A stretch of 64,000 bases of DNA from Novosphingobium hassiacum (GCF_014196055.1 NZ_JACICY010000001.1:634203-698202); one strand, 5' to 3'. Positions 45,361 through 54,605 are shown, counted from the first letter of the stretch. The notes: a model not told the origin generated them from the letters alone. Numbers and translations: made by a program.

Positions 45361-46278
45361 ATGATTGGTACGACACGCGATTTTGCGGGCAAGACCGCGT
45401 TCATCACGGGCGGCGTCAACGGCATCGGCTTCGGCATCGCTCGTGCCTTCGCGATGGCCGGGATGGACCTGATCCTGAGCTACCGCAAGGAACAGGACCG
45501 CGATGATGCCGCACGCTGGCTGGCCGACAACGGCCTGCCGCCCGCGCGCTTCGTCCAGCTCGACGTCACCGACCGTATCCGCTTTGCAGCGGTGGCGGCA
45601 GAGGCGGGCAAGGTTCATGTCCTCGTCAACAACGCAGGCGTCAGCGTGTTCGGGCCGACCGACGAGGCCAGCTATGACGATCACGACTGGATCATGGGCG
45701 TCAACTACGGCGGCGTGGTCAACGGCCTCGTCTCGTTCCTGCCGGGCATGAAGGCTCATGGCGAGGGTGGCCACGTGATCAATGTCGCCTCGATGGCCGC
45801 GTACCTGTCGGGTCCGCAGGCCGGGATCTACACCGCCAGCAAGTTCGCGGTGCGAGGGCTCACCGAATGCCTGCGCTACAACCTGGCGCCCCACGGCATC
45901 GGCGTGTCGCTGATGTGCCCGGGCCTCACCCGAACCAACGCCTGGTCCAGCGCACTGAAACGGCCCGGTGCTTTCGCCGAGTCTGGCTTCGCCCCCGCCG
46001 ATGCGGCCGAACTCGAACAATTCGGCACCGCCTTCGAACTCGGCATGGACCCGCTCGAAGTCGGCCAGAAGACGCTTGCCGGGATGATCGCCAACGACGG
46101 CCTGATCCTGACCCATGGCGAATTTGCCGAGGACTTCGAGGAAATCTACCAAACCTCGCTCGCCGCTTTGCCAAAGGAGGCGATTCCCCAAGGCCGCCTG
46201 CAGATCGAGGCCCTGCGCCGCGCGGGCAACAAGGCGGCTGCGGCGGGCAAATCGATCAGCCTTGCCGACCTTACCTGA
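45361..46278 (+). CDS. SDR-family oxidoreductase
   Basis: A 305-aa SDR: FITGGVNGIGFGIAR (NAD(P) motif), LVNNAGVSVFG, NVASMAAYLSG (Ser) and YTASK (Tyr-x3-Lys). A C-terminal extension beyond residue 200 (FELGMDPLEVGQKTLAGM...) is longer than in minimal SDRs. GAGGAA lies just before ATG 45361. Gap to putA is 80 bp; it could be co-transcribed, but the reaction is not identifiable. A hairpin follows, whose T-run faces the other strand. Confidence 0.87.
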   Translation: MIGTTRDFAGKTAFITGGVNGIGFGIARAFAMAGMDLILSYRKEQDRDDAARWLADNGLPPARFVQLDVTDRIRFAAVAAEAGKVHVLVNNAGVSVFGPTDEASYDDHDWIMGVNYGGVVNGLVSFLPGMKAHGEGGHVINVASMAAYLSGPQAGIYTASKFAVRGLTECLRYNLAPHGIGVSLMCPGLTRTNAWSSALKRPGAFAESGFAPADAAELEQFGTAFELGMDPLEVGQKTLAGMIANDGLILTHGEFAEDFEEIYQTSLAALPKEAIPQGRLQIEALRRAGNKAAAAGKSISLADLT

Positions 46279-46290
46279 CCCAACAAAAAC

Positions 46291-46323
46291 GGGGGACACC
46301 GGCTGCTGTAACCGGCGTCCCCC
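46291..46323 (-). terminator. Intrinsic terminator downstream of chrA
   Basis: 12-bp stem with one mismatch (GGGGGACACCGG / CCGGCGTCCCCC), 9-nt loop, followed on the minus strand by GTTTTTGTT. The T-run orientation fits transcription arriving from chrA; the stem may also stop the convergent SDR transcript. Confidence 0.75.
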
Positions 46324-46409
46324 GCAAGGGGTCATGCGTCTCATCCTGCAAACCTAACGCGTTGAGATAACGCAGGTTTCACTAGTTAACAAAAAAAGGC
46401 GCGGTGAGA

Positions 46410-47720
46410 TCAGATCGCCGATACAGCGAGCCCTGCCAGCCCGCATATCGCCAGCACCGGCATGATCCCCATCCGCCGCACGAAGATCAGCACCGCTGCC
46501 AGTACCGCGACCGCGCCGACCCGCCAGTCGAAGCTTTGCAGCACCGGCACCGACAGGTCGTTAGACCCAAGCGATACCGCCGTGGTCGCACGAAACAGCA
46601 CGTGGATCGCAAACCACAGCGTCAGATTGGCGATGACACCGACCACTGCCGCCGTGATCGCGCCAAGCCCGCCTTTCAGCGCTGGTGCGTTCTCCAGCCG
46701 CTCGATCCACGGCGCGAGCGCGAAGATCCAGGTGAAGCAGGGAACGAACGTCACCCACGTCGTCAGCACCGCCCCGATCACGCCTGCCACCAGCGGCGAG
46801 AATGGCTCGGGCACGCGGAATGCGCCAAGGAAACCGACGAACTGCGTGACCATGATCAGCGGCCCCGGCGTCGTTTCGGCCAAGCCCAGCCCGTCAGCCA
46901 TCTCGCCGGGTTTCAGCCATCCGTATCCGTCGACCGCCTGCTGCGCCATGTACGACAGCACCGCATAGGCCCCGCCGAAGGTCACCACCGCGAGCTTCGA
47001 AAAGAACACCCCGATCTGCCACAGCACATGATCGGGGCCGAGCGTCACCAGCACTACCGCCAGCGGCAAGCCCCAGATTGCCAACCCTGCCAGCAAGGCC
47101 CTGATCGTCCCCATCCACGGCCGCGCTCCATGGGACGGCGCGCCATTGGAAGGCCTTACCCCGAGCAGATCGGGCCGCCTGCGCGCCACGAACATTCCGA
47201 TCGCGCCCGCGCCCAGCACGACCAGCGGGAACGGCAGCCCGAACAGCGCCAGCGCGATGAAAGCGCCCACCCCCAAGCCCTGCTTGAACCGCGTCTGCAA
47301 CGCACGCCCCGCGATCCGCACGAGCGCCTGCACGACGATCGCCAGCACCGCCGCCTTGATCCCCAGGAACAGCGCGGCAAACCAGCCCAAGTTTGCGGCA
47401 TAGGCATAGAGCACCGACAGCGCGAGGATCACCGCCGCCCCCGGAAGCACGAACAGCAGGCCCATGGCCAGCCCCCCGCGCACCCCATGCAACCTCCACC
47501 CGATCCAGGTGGCAAGCTGCTGCGCCTCGGGACCCGGCAGCAAATGGCAGAAATTGAGCGCGTGGAGGAACTGCTCTTCGCTGACCCAGCGCCGTTCCTC
47601 GACGATTTCGCGATGCATCAGCGCGATCTGGCCCGCCGGACCGCCGAAGCTCAAGCAACCGACCCGCGCCGCAACGCGCAGCAATTCATCAAATGTAGGG
47701 TGAACCAGCGAAACACTCAT
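46410..47720 (-). CDS. chrA: Chromate efflux transporter, two-domain ChrA
   Basis: A 436-aa membrane protein with two homologous CHR halves: LSFGGPAGQIALMH and LLPGPEAQQLATWIG in the first, VTFGGAYAVLSYMAQ and TTPGPLIMVTQFVGF in the second. About ten hydrophobic segments. The family exports chromate, though many chromosomal members have unproven substrates. ATG 47720 is used because the open frame upstream lacks membrane or family features. A CGCGCC followed by a T7 tract lies just after the stop, before the stronger hairpin. Confidence 0.92.
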   Translation of the reverse strand: MSVSLVHPTFDELLRVAARVGCLSFGGPAGQIALMHREIVEERRWVSEEQFLHALNFCHLLPGPEAQQLATWIGWRLHGVRGGLAMGLLFVLPGAAVILALSVLYAYAANLGWFAALFLGIKAAVLAIVVQALVRIAGRALQTRFKQGLGVGAFIALALFGLPFPLVVLGAGAIGMFVARRRPDLLGVRPSNGAPSHGARPWMGTIRALLAGLAIWGLPLAVVLVTLGPDHVLWQIGVFFSKLAVVTFGGAYAVLSYMAQQAVDGYGWLKPGEMADGLGLAETTPGPLIMVTQFVGFLGAFRVPEPFSPLVAGVIGAVLTTWVTFVPCFTWIFALAPWIERLENAPALKGGLGAITAAVVGVIANLTLWFAIHVLFRATTAVSLGSNDLSVPVLQSFDWRVGAVAVLAAVLIFVRRMGIMPVLAICGLAGLAVSAI

Positions 47721-47996
47721 ATCCTCGACCCACGACCTGCGGTCCGCTCGCTCGCAGCGGACGAAACAGGCAACGCTTGGACAACGGAAGCACCGAAGTC
47801 TGACTGGCCGAAAGCCGGGCCGGGAGGTTGCTTTGCCCCGACTGTCGCCTTCTGCATCATCGCTCGAGCGATGGCAACGCAGGAGCTTCACCCTCAGCAT
47901 TTGTAAACTACAATGCTTTGAAAATAGACACTTTTGCTATCGAAGCGTTAACCAATTCCTCCCATAAATCCGCTTCGGCACAAAGGTGAGGCGACG

Positions 47997-48206
47997 ATGG
48001 TTGACCCCTATTACGGCATCGAAATACCTCAGGAGCTGCGCGACCTCGCCGACCGCCATCAGGGCCATATCGCCGACCTGATCGGCAAGTTGCGCACCGT
48101 GGGGCTTGACGACAACGCCATCGAAATCGCCGTCGATCAACTGATGGGCACTTACCGCTCACAACTCGTCGAAGCCGTCAAAGCCGTCGGAGGTGCCCGT
48201 GCTTGA
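47997..48206 (+). CDS. Small helical protein coupled to a diguanylate cyclase
   Basis: A 69-aa acidic, predicted all-helical protein (VDPYYGIEIPQELRDLADRH..., then KLRTVGLDDNAIEIAVDQLM) without signal or membrane segment. I do not recognise a family. It ends 8 bp inside the GGDEF gene, whose ribosome-binding site GGAGG lies in its last codons, so the two are translationally coupled. The 276-bp gap upstream (shared with chrA) must hold its promoter; no confident site was seen. A regulator or partner of the cyclase is possible. Confidence 0.65.
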   Translation: MVDPYYGIEIPQELRDLADRHQGHIADLIGKLRTVGLDDNAIEIAVDQLMGTYRSQLVEAVKAVGGARA

Positions 48207-49200
48207 TCCCAAACTGATCGACGAACAGGGCCGGATCGCCGCTCTGCACCGCTACGAAGTGCTCGACACGCCGCCTGCCGAGCCATTCGACAAGATCACC
48301 GCGCTGGTGCGCGACGTGCTGCAGGTGCCGATTTCTGCAGTTTCGCTGGTCGATCGCAAACGCCAGTGGTTCAAGTCGGTTCAGGGCCTGTCCGTCACCG
48401 AAACCGCGCGGTCGGTCTCGTTCTGCTCGCACACCATCATGGACAAGGCCGTTCTGATCGTGCCCGACGCCTTGGCCGACGCGCGCTTTGCAGATAACGC
48501 CCTCGTTACCGGTGCGCCCCATATCCGCAGCTATGCAGGCGCACCGTTGCAGACCCCCGATGGCTATAATGTCGGCGCGCTGTGCGCGATCGACACCGTC
48601 GCGCGCGAGTTCACTTCCGCGCAGATCAGCATCCTCAGCAGCTTTGCTTCGCTGGTCGTCGATGAACTGGAACTGCGCAGGATCGCGCAGACCGATCACA
48701 TGACCGGCGCGCTCAGCCGACGTGGCTTCGTGGCACAGGTCGACAAGCAGATCGTGCACCACAGCCGGAATGGCGGTAGCAGCGTGCTCGTGTTGCTCGA
48801 CATCGACCATTTCAAATCGGTCAACGATGGCTATGGCCACCCGGCCGGAGACATCGTGCTTAAGGCGATGTCTGAAGTTTGCGCAGGTTTCCTGCGCGGC
48901 AGCGACAGTTTCGGCCGCCTCGGGGGCGAAGAGTTCGGAATCTTGCTCACAGACGTCAGGCACGCCGATGGGCTGATGGTAGCCGAACGGATACGCTGCA
49001 AGATCGCAGAGCACGCGATGCCTGTGGGCACGGGTTTGCATGTCACAGCCAGCTTCGGCGTTTCCGCGTTGCACAGTCGCACGGAAAGCGCGAGCCAATG
49101 GATCGCAGAAGCCGACGCCGCACTTTACGATGCCAAGCGTTCAGGACGTAACCGCTGCGTGCTGGCCCGCACACATGAGGGCTGGGCCGCCGCCTGCTGA
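48199..49200 (+). CDS. GAF-GGDEF diguanylate cyclase
   Basis: A 333-aa cytoplasmic protein. Residues about 20-160 are a GAF domain (PFDKITALVRDVLQVPISAVSLVD, FCSHTIM, YAGAPLQTPDG, LCAIDT); about 170-325 is the GGDEF domain with LLDIDHFKSVNDGYGHPAGD, active site GGEEF and, five residues upstream, RGSD as an intact I-site for c-di-GMP feedback. It should make c-di-GMP from two GTP. GTG 48199 is chosen for GGAGG spacing (5 bp); GTG 48193 is an alternative. Confidence 0.92.
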   Translation: MLDPKLIDEQGRIAALHRYEVLDTPPAEPFDKITALVRDVLQVPISAVSLVDRKRQWFKSVQGLSVTETARSVSFCSHTIMDKAVLIVPDALADARFADNALVTGAPHIRSYAGAPLQTPDGYNVGALCAIDTVAREFTSAQISILSSFASLVVDELELRRIAQTDHMTGALSRRGFVAQVDKQIVHHSRNGGSSVLVLLDIDHFKSVNDGYGHPAGDIVLKAMSEVCAGFLRGSDSFGRLGGEEFGILLTDVRHADGLMVAERIRCKIAEHAMPVGTGLHVTASFGVSALHSRTESASQWIAEADAALYDAKRSGRNRCVLARTHEGWAAAC

Positions 49201-49264
49201 GCGTCACGCCAAGGGGCTCAAATCCCCTTGGGCGGCCCTTTCCAGTGGGTGATCCTGATCTGTC

Positions 49265-49351
49265 TGGTGCGGTCGAGAAGACTCGAACTTCCACGGGCTT
49301 TCGCCCACAACGACCTCAACGTTGCGCGTCTACCAATTCCGCCACGACCGC
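49265..49351 (-). tRNA. tRNA-Leu (GAG)
   Basis: An 87-nt class II tRNA with encoded CCA. Acceptor GCGGTCG pairs with CGACCGC; anticodon stem CAACG/CGTTG encloses the loop TTGAGGT with anticodon GAG at nt 35-37; long variable arm GTGGGCGAAAGCCCGT; T-loop TTCGAGT. It reads CUC/CUU leucine codons. Confidence 0.96.
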
Positions 49352-49505
49352 ATAATCAGACGGGGTGCAGGTCCCTTGGGAACAGCGCCCCGTGGGGGGT
49401 AGGAGCGCGCCACTAGCAAAGGAGTGTCGGGGGCGCAACAAGCATGACCGGACTTTTTGCGTTTTGTCCGCATGATCGATGTTGGCCTCGCAATGCCGTT
49501 CGGCC

Positions 49506-50264
49506 TCAGTCCGGCTTCCAGCCGATCTCGGCAACCTTGGCGGTCTTGGGAACATCGGTCACGGCAGCATTGATCGTCACGCTTTCACCCGGGGCAAGCT
49601 CGTCCTGTGGCGGCGGCACTTCCCAGGTCTTGACCACCTTGTCGCGCGAATCGCGCAGCACGATCAGGATCGCGGGAAGCGTGCGGACATCCTTGCCGAC
49701 ATTGCTGACGGTCCCGCTTGCGCCGAAGTACTCGGTCCCGTTGGGGAGTTGGCGACGGTCCTGCTTTTCAGGCGGGAACGACAGTTCGAGATCCGGACGG
49801 TCCGCTCCGAACGTCTGACCGGCACCCGGAAGCCATTGCGGTACGCCGAATACCCAGATGGCCGCGCCTAGTGCGGTCACCGACAGGGCAAAGGCCACTG
49901 CCGCCATGGTCCACAACTTCGCCGGGTTACGGCGCGGGCGGAACGGCGGCTGGTGATCGAAGGGTGAGGCGCTCTCGTCCTCGACTTCCGCAATGCGGCG
50001 GGTGGAGCGTGGCAAGGGCGGAGGTGTCGGCGGCTCCTCGGGCGGAGCGGTGCCCTGTGGCTCTGCCTGTGCAACGGTTTCGGGTGGCTGCACGGTCGCA
50101 AGTGCGGCATCCTCCCCGTCAGGTTCGGCGCGCGGAGGCAATTGCGGCCCCGCCTGGAACCACGAATGACGGCAACGCGCACACCGGACGGTCCTGCCGT
50201 CCACGCCCACGGCGTTATCGGGAACGACATAGCGCGTCGAACAGGCGGGGCACGCGATGATCAT
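49506..50264 (-). CDS. Zinc-ribbon (MJ0042-type) membrane protein with DUF3426
   Basis: A 252-aa protein. The first ~40 residues are an MJ0042 zinc ribbon (CPACSTRYVV...CARCRHSW, two CxxC pairs); a Pro/Glu-rich linker follows, then one membrane helix (about 118-140) and a C-terminal DUF3426-like beta domain (about 155-252, SFPPEKQDRRQLPNG..., DELAPGESVTIN). ATG 50264 starts directly at the ribbon. It is divergent from ftsE. The role is unknown; in alphaproteobacteria it is often beside ftsEX, so a cell-envelope function is likely (inference). Confidence 0.85.
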   Translation of the reverse strand: MIIACPACSTRYVVPDNAVGVDGRTVRCARCRHSWFQAGPQLPPRAEPDGEDAALATVQPPETVAQAEPQGTAPPEEPPTPPPLPRSTRRIAEVEDESASPFDHQPPFRPRRNPAKLWTMAAVAFALSVTALGAAIWVFGVPQWLPGAGQTFGADRPDLELSFPPEKQDRRQLPNGTEYFGASGTVSNVGKDVRTLPAILIVLRDSRDKVVKTWEVPPPQDELAPGESVTINAAVTDVPKTAKVAEIGWKPD

Positions 50265-50412
50265 CACATGGGTTAAGCATGGCAGAGCGTGTCTGAACAA
50301 TAGCTTGGGACACGAAGAAACGCTTCTGTGCCCTTTTTTCCACATGGATTGCCGCGTATAGCCGTTTCAGCGTAACGATTTGCGCCAGCCAACCGGATAC
50401 AGTCTCCAGATC

Positions 50413-51162
50413 ATGAACCAGACAGACGACGTGGAGATTGTCCAGTTCGACAACGTCGGCCTACGGTACGGCACGGGTAAGGAAGTTCTGACCGATGTCA
50501 GCTTCACTTTGTATTCGGGCCGTTTTTACTTTCTCACCGGTGCATCCGGGGCCGGCAAGACCAGCCTGCTCAAGTTGCTGTACCTGTCGCAGCGGCCCTC
50601 ACGCGGGTTGATCCGCATGTTCGGCACCGATGCGATCACGCTCCCGCGTGAACGCCTTCCCGGCTTCCGCCGCCGCTTGGGCGTCGTATTTCAGGACTTC
50701 CGTCTGGTTCAGCACCTTTCGGCGTTCGACAACGTGGCCCTGCCCCTGCGCGTCGCCGGCGTGCCCGAGCGCGAGATCATCCGCCCGGTCACCGACATGC
50801 TCGACTGGGTCGGCCTTGGCGATCGCAGCCACGCCCGCCCCGCCACGCTATCGGGCGGCGAACAGCAACGCGTCGCCATCGCCCGTGCCGTAATCGGCCG
50901 CCCCGACATGCTCGTGGCCGATGAGCCGACCGGTAACGTCGATCCCGACATGGCGGTCAAATTGCTGCGCCTGTTCGAGGCGCTCAACCGTCTGGGTACG
51001 ACAGTGGTGGTCGCGACGCACGATATCCACCTGATCCAGAAGATGCCCGAATCGCTGATCATGCGGCTGGACAAGGGCCGGCTGTCCGATCCTACCGGGG
51101 CGTTGCGCTATCCGCCGCGCCGCGCGTCGGCACCCCCTCGCCCCGAAGTTCTCGGCGCATGA
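50413..51162 (+). CDS. ftsE: Cell-division ABC ATPase FtsE
   Basis: A 249-aa ATPase: GASGAGKTSLLKL (Walker A), VFQDFRLV (Q-loop), LSGGEQQRVAIARA (signature), LVADEPTGNVD (Walker B) and ATHD. With FtsX it controls septal peptidoglycan hydrolysis. A basic proline-rich C-terminal tail is present. ATG 50413 is used. ATGA overlap with ftsX. Confidence 0.95.
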   Translation: MNQTDDVEIVQFDNVGLRYGTGKEVLTDVSFTLYSGRFYFLTGASGAGKTSLLKLLYLSQRPSRGLIRMFGTDAITLPRERLPGFRRRLGVVFQDFRLVQHLSAFDNVALPLRVAGVPEREIIRPVTDMLDWVGLGDRSHARPATLSGGEQQRVAIARAVIGRPDMLVADEPTGNVDPDMAVKLLRLFEALNRLGTTVVVATHDIHLIQKMPESLIMRLDKGRLSDPTGALRYPPRRASAPPRPEVLGA

Positions 51163-52094
51163 GCGTGGTCCCGGCGATCGTCGGCGCACTGCGCGGCGAC
51201 TGGCGTGAGCGCAACAGCGCCGAGGCCCGCCTGTTGCCCCAAGGCAAGCTGTCCGGACCGATGCCGTGGGTCATCGCGATCATGATCGGCCTGACCGTCG
51301 TCGCCACCGCCAGCGGCCTTGCGCTGCGCAATACCGCGCGGGTCGCCAGTGCAGACGTATCGGGCGGCGTCACCGTCCAGATCGTCCACGGTGCCCCCAG
51401 GGAGCGCGATCGTCAGGCCCAGGCAGCGCTTGCCGCGCTCAGGAATGCACCGGGCGTGGTGTCCGCCCGGCTCGTCCCGCAGGCCGAACTCGATGCGCTG
51501 GTCGAGCCGTGGCTTGGCACGACCGTAGGTGACGACGTCAATGCCCTGCCCGTCCCCGCCCTGCTCGACATCCGGCTCGCCAATGGCACCGATGAGGTCC
51601 ACCTCGCGCCGCTGCGCGCGCGGCTCAAGGTCCCTGCACCAGCTGCACGGATCGACGCCCAGGCCAGTTGGCTTGCTCCGGTGTTCAAGGCGATCGGCGG
51701 GCTGCAGTGGCTCGCCGGAGGCCTGATCGGCCTGCTCGCGTTCGCCACGGTCGCAACCGTGCTGCTGGCATCGCGCAATGCGCTGGGCAACCACCGGGTG
51801 ACGATCGAGATCGTGCACATGCTCGGCGGGACCGATACGCAGATCGCGCGCATCTTCCAGCGGTCGATGGCGGTGGATGCTGCGGCCGGCGGGATCGGCG
51901 GGTTGCTGCTCGGCGTCGTGGCGATCAGCCTGCTCGGGCACCAGTTCGCCTCACTCGGCTCGGGCATGATGACATCGGCCGGGCTTGGCTGGACCGACTG
52001 GCTGTTCATCTGCTGCATTCCACTTGGCGGCGTTCTGCTGGCGGTGCTGACCGCGCGGCTGACCGTGCTCGGCGCGCTGAGGCGGATGCTGTGA
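51159..52094 (+). CDS. ftsX: Cell-division protein FtsX
   Basis: A 311-aa membrane protein: cytoplasmic N-terminus, first helix at about 36-58, an extracytoplasmic domain (about 60-170) that in the family contacts hydrolase activators, then three helices with NHRVTIEIVHMLGGTDTQIAR in the cytoplasmic loop between them. Overlaps ftsE and the YdcF gene by 4 bp each. Confidence 0.93.
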   Translation: MSVVPAIVGALRGDWRERNSAEARLLPQGKLSGPMPWVIAIMIGLTVVATASGLALRNTARVASADVSGGVTVQIVHGAPRERDRQAQAALAALRNAPGVVSARLVPQAELDALVEPWLGTTVGDDVNALPVPALLDIRLANGTDEVHLAPLRARLKVPAPAARIDAQASWLAPVFKAIGGLQWLAGGLIGLLAFATVATVLLASRNALGNHRVTIEIVHMLGGTDTQIARIFQRSMAVDAAAGGIGGLLLGVVAISLLGHQFASLGSGMMTSAGLGWTDWLFICCIPLGGVLLAVLTARLTVLGALRRML

Positions 52095-52639
52095 CCAAGC
52101 GCGGAATCTTCCGGCGGCTGTTGTCGCTCATGTTCATCGCCTGGTCGCTGGGCTTCATCTGGTTCGCGATGTTCCTGCCGCGCCCGGTGATCGAGCCGGT
52201 ACGCACCGATGGCGTCATCGCCCTGACCGGGGGCGGTGGCCGCATCCCCCACGCGTTGCGCGTGATCGAACGCGGCAGCTCGAAGCGCTTGCTCGTCTCG
52301 GGCGTCGATCGCGAAGTGCGCCCGCGCGAATTTGCCGCGGAATACAAGGTGCCCGACAGGCTGATGTCATGCTGCGTGATGCTCGGCTACGACGCGGTTG
52401 ATACCCGCACCAACGCGCTCGAAGCCGCGCGCTGGGTCAAGGAGAACAACCTGCGCTCGGTTCGGCTGGTCACGACCGACTGGCACATGCGCCGCGCAGC
52501 GTTCGACCTTGCCGAAGAACTGCCCCCGCGCACGATCATGGTGCGCGATGCGGTCCCATCGAAACCAAGCTTCCGTATCCTGTTCCTCGAATACAACAAG
52601 CTGGTGGCGCGGCTGCTGGCATGGGCGATCGGCTGGTAA
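52091..52639 (+). CDS. YdcF-family (DUF218) protein
   Basis: A 182-aa DUF218 protein: one N-terminal membrane helix (about 10-30), then DGVIALTGGGGRI, LLVSGV, NALEAARWVKENN and TTDWHMRRAAF, the conserved core of YdcF/SanA/ElyC proteins. GTG 52091 overlaps the ftsX stop (GTGA). The family acts in envelope or peptidoglycan-precursor metabolism; the position after ftsEX agrees with that. Exact activity unknown. Confidence 0.9.
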   Translation: MTKRGIFRRLLSLMFIAWSLGFIWFAMFLPRPVIEPVRTDGVIALTGGGGRIPHALRVIERGSSKRLLVSGVDREVRPREFAAEYKVPDRLMSCCVMLGYDAVDTRTNALEAARWVKENNLRSVRLVTTDWHMRRAAFDLAEELPPRTIMVRDAVPSKPSFRILFLEYNKLVARLLAWAIGW

Positions 52640-53322
52640 TGATTTCCGTCCTGCGCAGTCTGCTGTTCTACGCGGTGTTCTATACAGGGTCCGTGCCCTA
52701 CGTGCTTGCCGCGCTGGCGCTGATGAACGTGTCGGAGCGCCGGTTCCGCTGGGTCGTCAGTGAGTGGAGCCACTGGCATCGCCTGTGCTGCCGCGCCCTG
52801 CTCGGCATCCGCGTCGAACTCGAAAATCCGGTATTCCGCCCGGGCGTGCTCTACGCCGTCCGGCACGAAGCGTTCTTCGAGGCGATCGACATGCCGTGGC
52901 TGTTCGAAAACCCCGTGGTGTTCGCCAAGGCAGAGCTGTTGCGCATTCCCGGCTGGGGCAAGGCGGGAGAGCGCTTCGGCCTGATCGGCGTGGACCGCGA
53001 AGGCGGGGCGAGAGCACTGCGCACGATGCTCACCGAAGCCCGACGCCGTATTGCCGAGGGTCGCCCGCTAGTCATCTTCCCCGAAGGCACGCGCATCCCA
53101 AACGGGCAGCGTCGTCAGCTTCAGGCTGGGTTTGCGGGGATCTACAAGCTACTCGGCCTGCCGGTGATCCCGGTCGCGGTCGACAGCGGGCCGCTGTACC
53201 ATCGCCGCTGGAAACAGGCAGGCACGATCCGCTACCGCTTCGGCGAGGAAATCCCGCCCGGCCTGCAGCGCGAAGAAATCGAGGCCCGCGTCGAGGCCGC
53301 CATCAACGACTTGAACGGATGA
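52639..53322 (+). CDS. plsC: 1-acyl-sn-glycerol-3-phosphate acyltransferase
   Basis: A 227-aa PlsC-type enzyme making phosphatidic acid. Motif I reads RHEAFFEAID, i.e. H-X4-E rather than H-X4-D; motif III is FPEGTRIPNGQ; LPVIPVAVDSG matches motif IV. A hydrophobic N-terminus (about 5-30) anchors it. ATG 52639 overlaps the previous stop (TAATG); ATG 52621 six codons earlier is possible. Acyl chain preference not deducible. Confidence 0.9.
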   Translation: MISVLRSLLFYAVFYTGSVPYVLAALALMNVSERRFRWVVSEWSHWHRLCCRALLGIRVELENPVFRPGVLYAVRHEAFFEAIDMPWLFENPVVFAKAELLRIPGWGKAGERFGLIGVDREGGARALRTMLTEARRRIAEGRPLVIFPEGTRIPNGQRRQLQAGFAGIYKLLGLPVIPVAVDSGPLYHRRWKQAGTIRYRFGEEIPPGLQREEIEARVEAAINDLNG

Positions 53323-54602
53323 GCGGACGCAACGCCAACGTGCCTCTGGAAAACAACGACGAAAAACGCTCGCTGATCGACGTGCTCGGCCCAGGACTGA
53401 TCACCGGTGCGGCAGACGATGATCCGTCAGGCATCGGGACCTATAGCCAGGTAGGCGCGCAGTTCGGCTATTCTCTGGCGTGGTCGATGATCCTGGCGCT
53501 ACCACTGCTGGTCTCGATCCAGGCGATCTGCGCACGAATCGGCGCAACCACCGGGCGCGGCATTGCGCACAACCTGCGCCGCCATTACCACCCGGCGCTC
53601 CTGCGAACGGTTGTCACGCTGCTCGTAGTCGCGAACGTGATCAATCTGGGTGCCGATCTGGGCGCGATGGGCGCGGCGCTGGCGCTGCTCCTGCCGGGGC
53701 CGGCGCACCTGTTCGTGCTGGCGTTCGGGGTGGCAAGTGTGCTCGCCGAGGTCCTCGTCAGCTACGACCGTTATGCCCGCATCCTCAAATGGACCACGCT
53801 TTCGCTGTTCTCCTACATTGCCGTGGTCCTGGTGGCAGATGTTGACTGGCACGCGGCAGTGCGCGGCTTTGCCGTGCCGACATTTGCGCTGGACCGCGAT
53901 CATACGATGGCACTGGTCGCGATCTTCGGGACGACGATCAGTCCTTACCTGTTCTTCTGGCAGGCCGGACAGGAAGTCGAGGAACGCCACCGCCGCCACA
54001 CCAAACCGCTGTGCATCACACCGCGCGATGCCGGGCCGGAACTGCACCGCATCCGCAACGATACGCTGACCGGCATGGGTTTTTCGAATATCACCGCGCT
54101 CTCGATCGTGTTGGCGACGGCCGCAACGCTCCATGTCAACGGCATCACGCAAGTCGAGTCTGCGCAGCAAGCGGCAAGCGCGCTGCGCCCCATTGCCGGG
54201 GAGTTCGCGTTTGCGTTATTCGCGCTGGGCATCATCGGAACGGGGATGTTGGCAGTGCCGGTACTCGCCGGCTCTGCTGCCTATGCGGTGAGCGAGACGT
54301 TTCACTGGACCGAGGGCCTCGCCCGCAAACCGCGCGAGGCCAAGGCGTTCTACGGCGTGATCGCGGTGGCCACTTTGTGCGGCGTGGCGCTCAACTTCAT
54401 CGGCCTCGACCCAATGCTCGCACTGTACTGGGCCGCCGTAGTCAACGGGCTGCTTGCTCCGCCGCTGATGGTTGTCACGATGATGATCGCGCGCAATCCC
54501 CGCATCATGGGCCGCCTGACGATCTCGCGCCCGCTCGCCATCGGCGGCTGGCTCTCAACCATGGTAATGTGGGTGATCGCGCTGCTGTTCCTGCTCGGCT
54601 GA
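53319..54602 (+). CDS. NRAMP-superfamily transporter with non-canonical metal site
   Basis: A 427-aa membrane protein with about eleven helices. The first helix reads GPGLITGAADDDPSGIGTYS, the position of the DPGN motif of NRAMP Mn/Fe transporters, and the sixth reads GTTISPYLFFWQ instead of the MPH motif, so the Asn and Met metal ligands are both absent. ATG 53319 overlaps plsC by 4 bp. Members of this divergent branch may carry another cation (Mg2+ is known for one Nramp-related group) or a different solute; the substrate is not deducible. Confidence 0.85.
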   Translation: MSGRNANVPLENNDEKRSLIDVLGPGLITGAADDDPSGIGTYSQVGAQFGYSLAWSMILALPLLVSIQAICARIGATTGRGIAHNLRRHYHPALLRTVVTLLVVANVINLGADLGAMGAALALLLPGPAHLFVLAFGVASVLAEVLVSYDRYARILKWTTLSLFSYIAVVLVADVDWHAAVRGFAVPTFALDRDHTMALVAIFGTTISPYLFFWQAGQEVEERHRRHTKPLCITPRDAGPELHRIRNDTLTGMGFSNITALSIVLATAATLHVNGITQVESAQQAASALRPIAGEFAFALFALGIIGTGMLAVPVLAGSAAYAVSETFHWTEGLARKPREAKAFYGVIAVATLCGVALNFIGLDPMLALYWAAVVNGLLAPPLMVVTMMIARNPRIMGRLTISRPLAIGGWLSTMVMWVIALLFLLG

Positions 54603-54605
54603 GGC

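Noticed and set aside
46350..46379. AAACCT...AGGTTT hairpin between the terminator and chrA
   Set aside because: Short stem with a bulge and no T-run on either strand; not convincing as terminator or operator.
46404..47906. Long open frame on the plus strand opposite chrA
   Set aside because: Its translation is rich in His, Arg, Gln and Pro with no domain; it is the antisense shadow of a GC-rich membrane protein gene.
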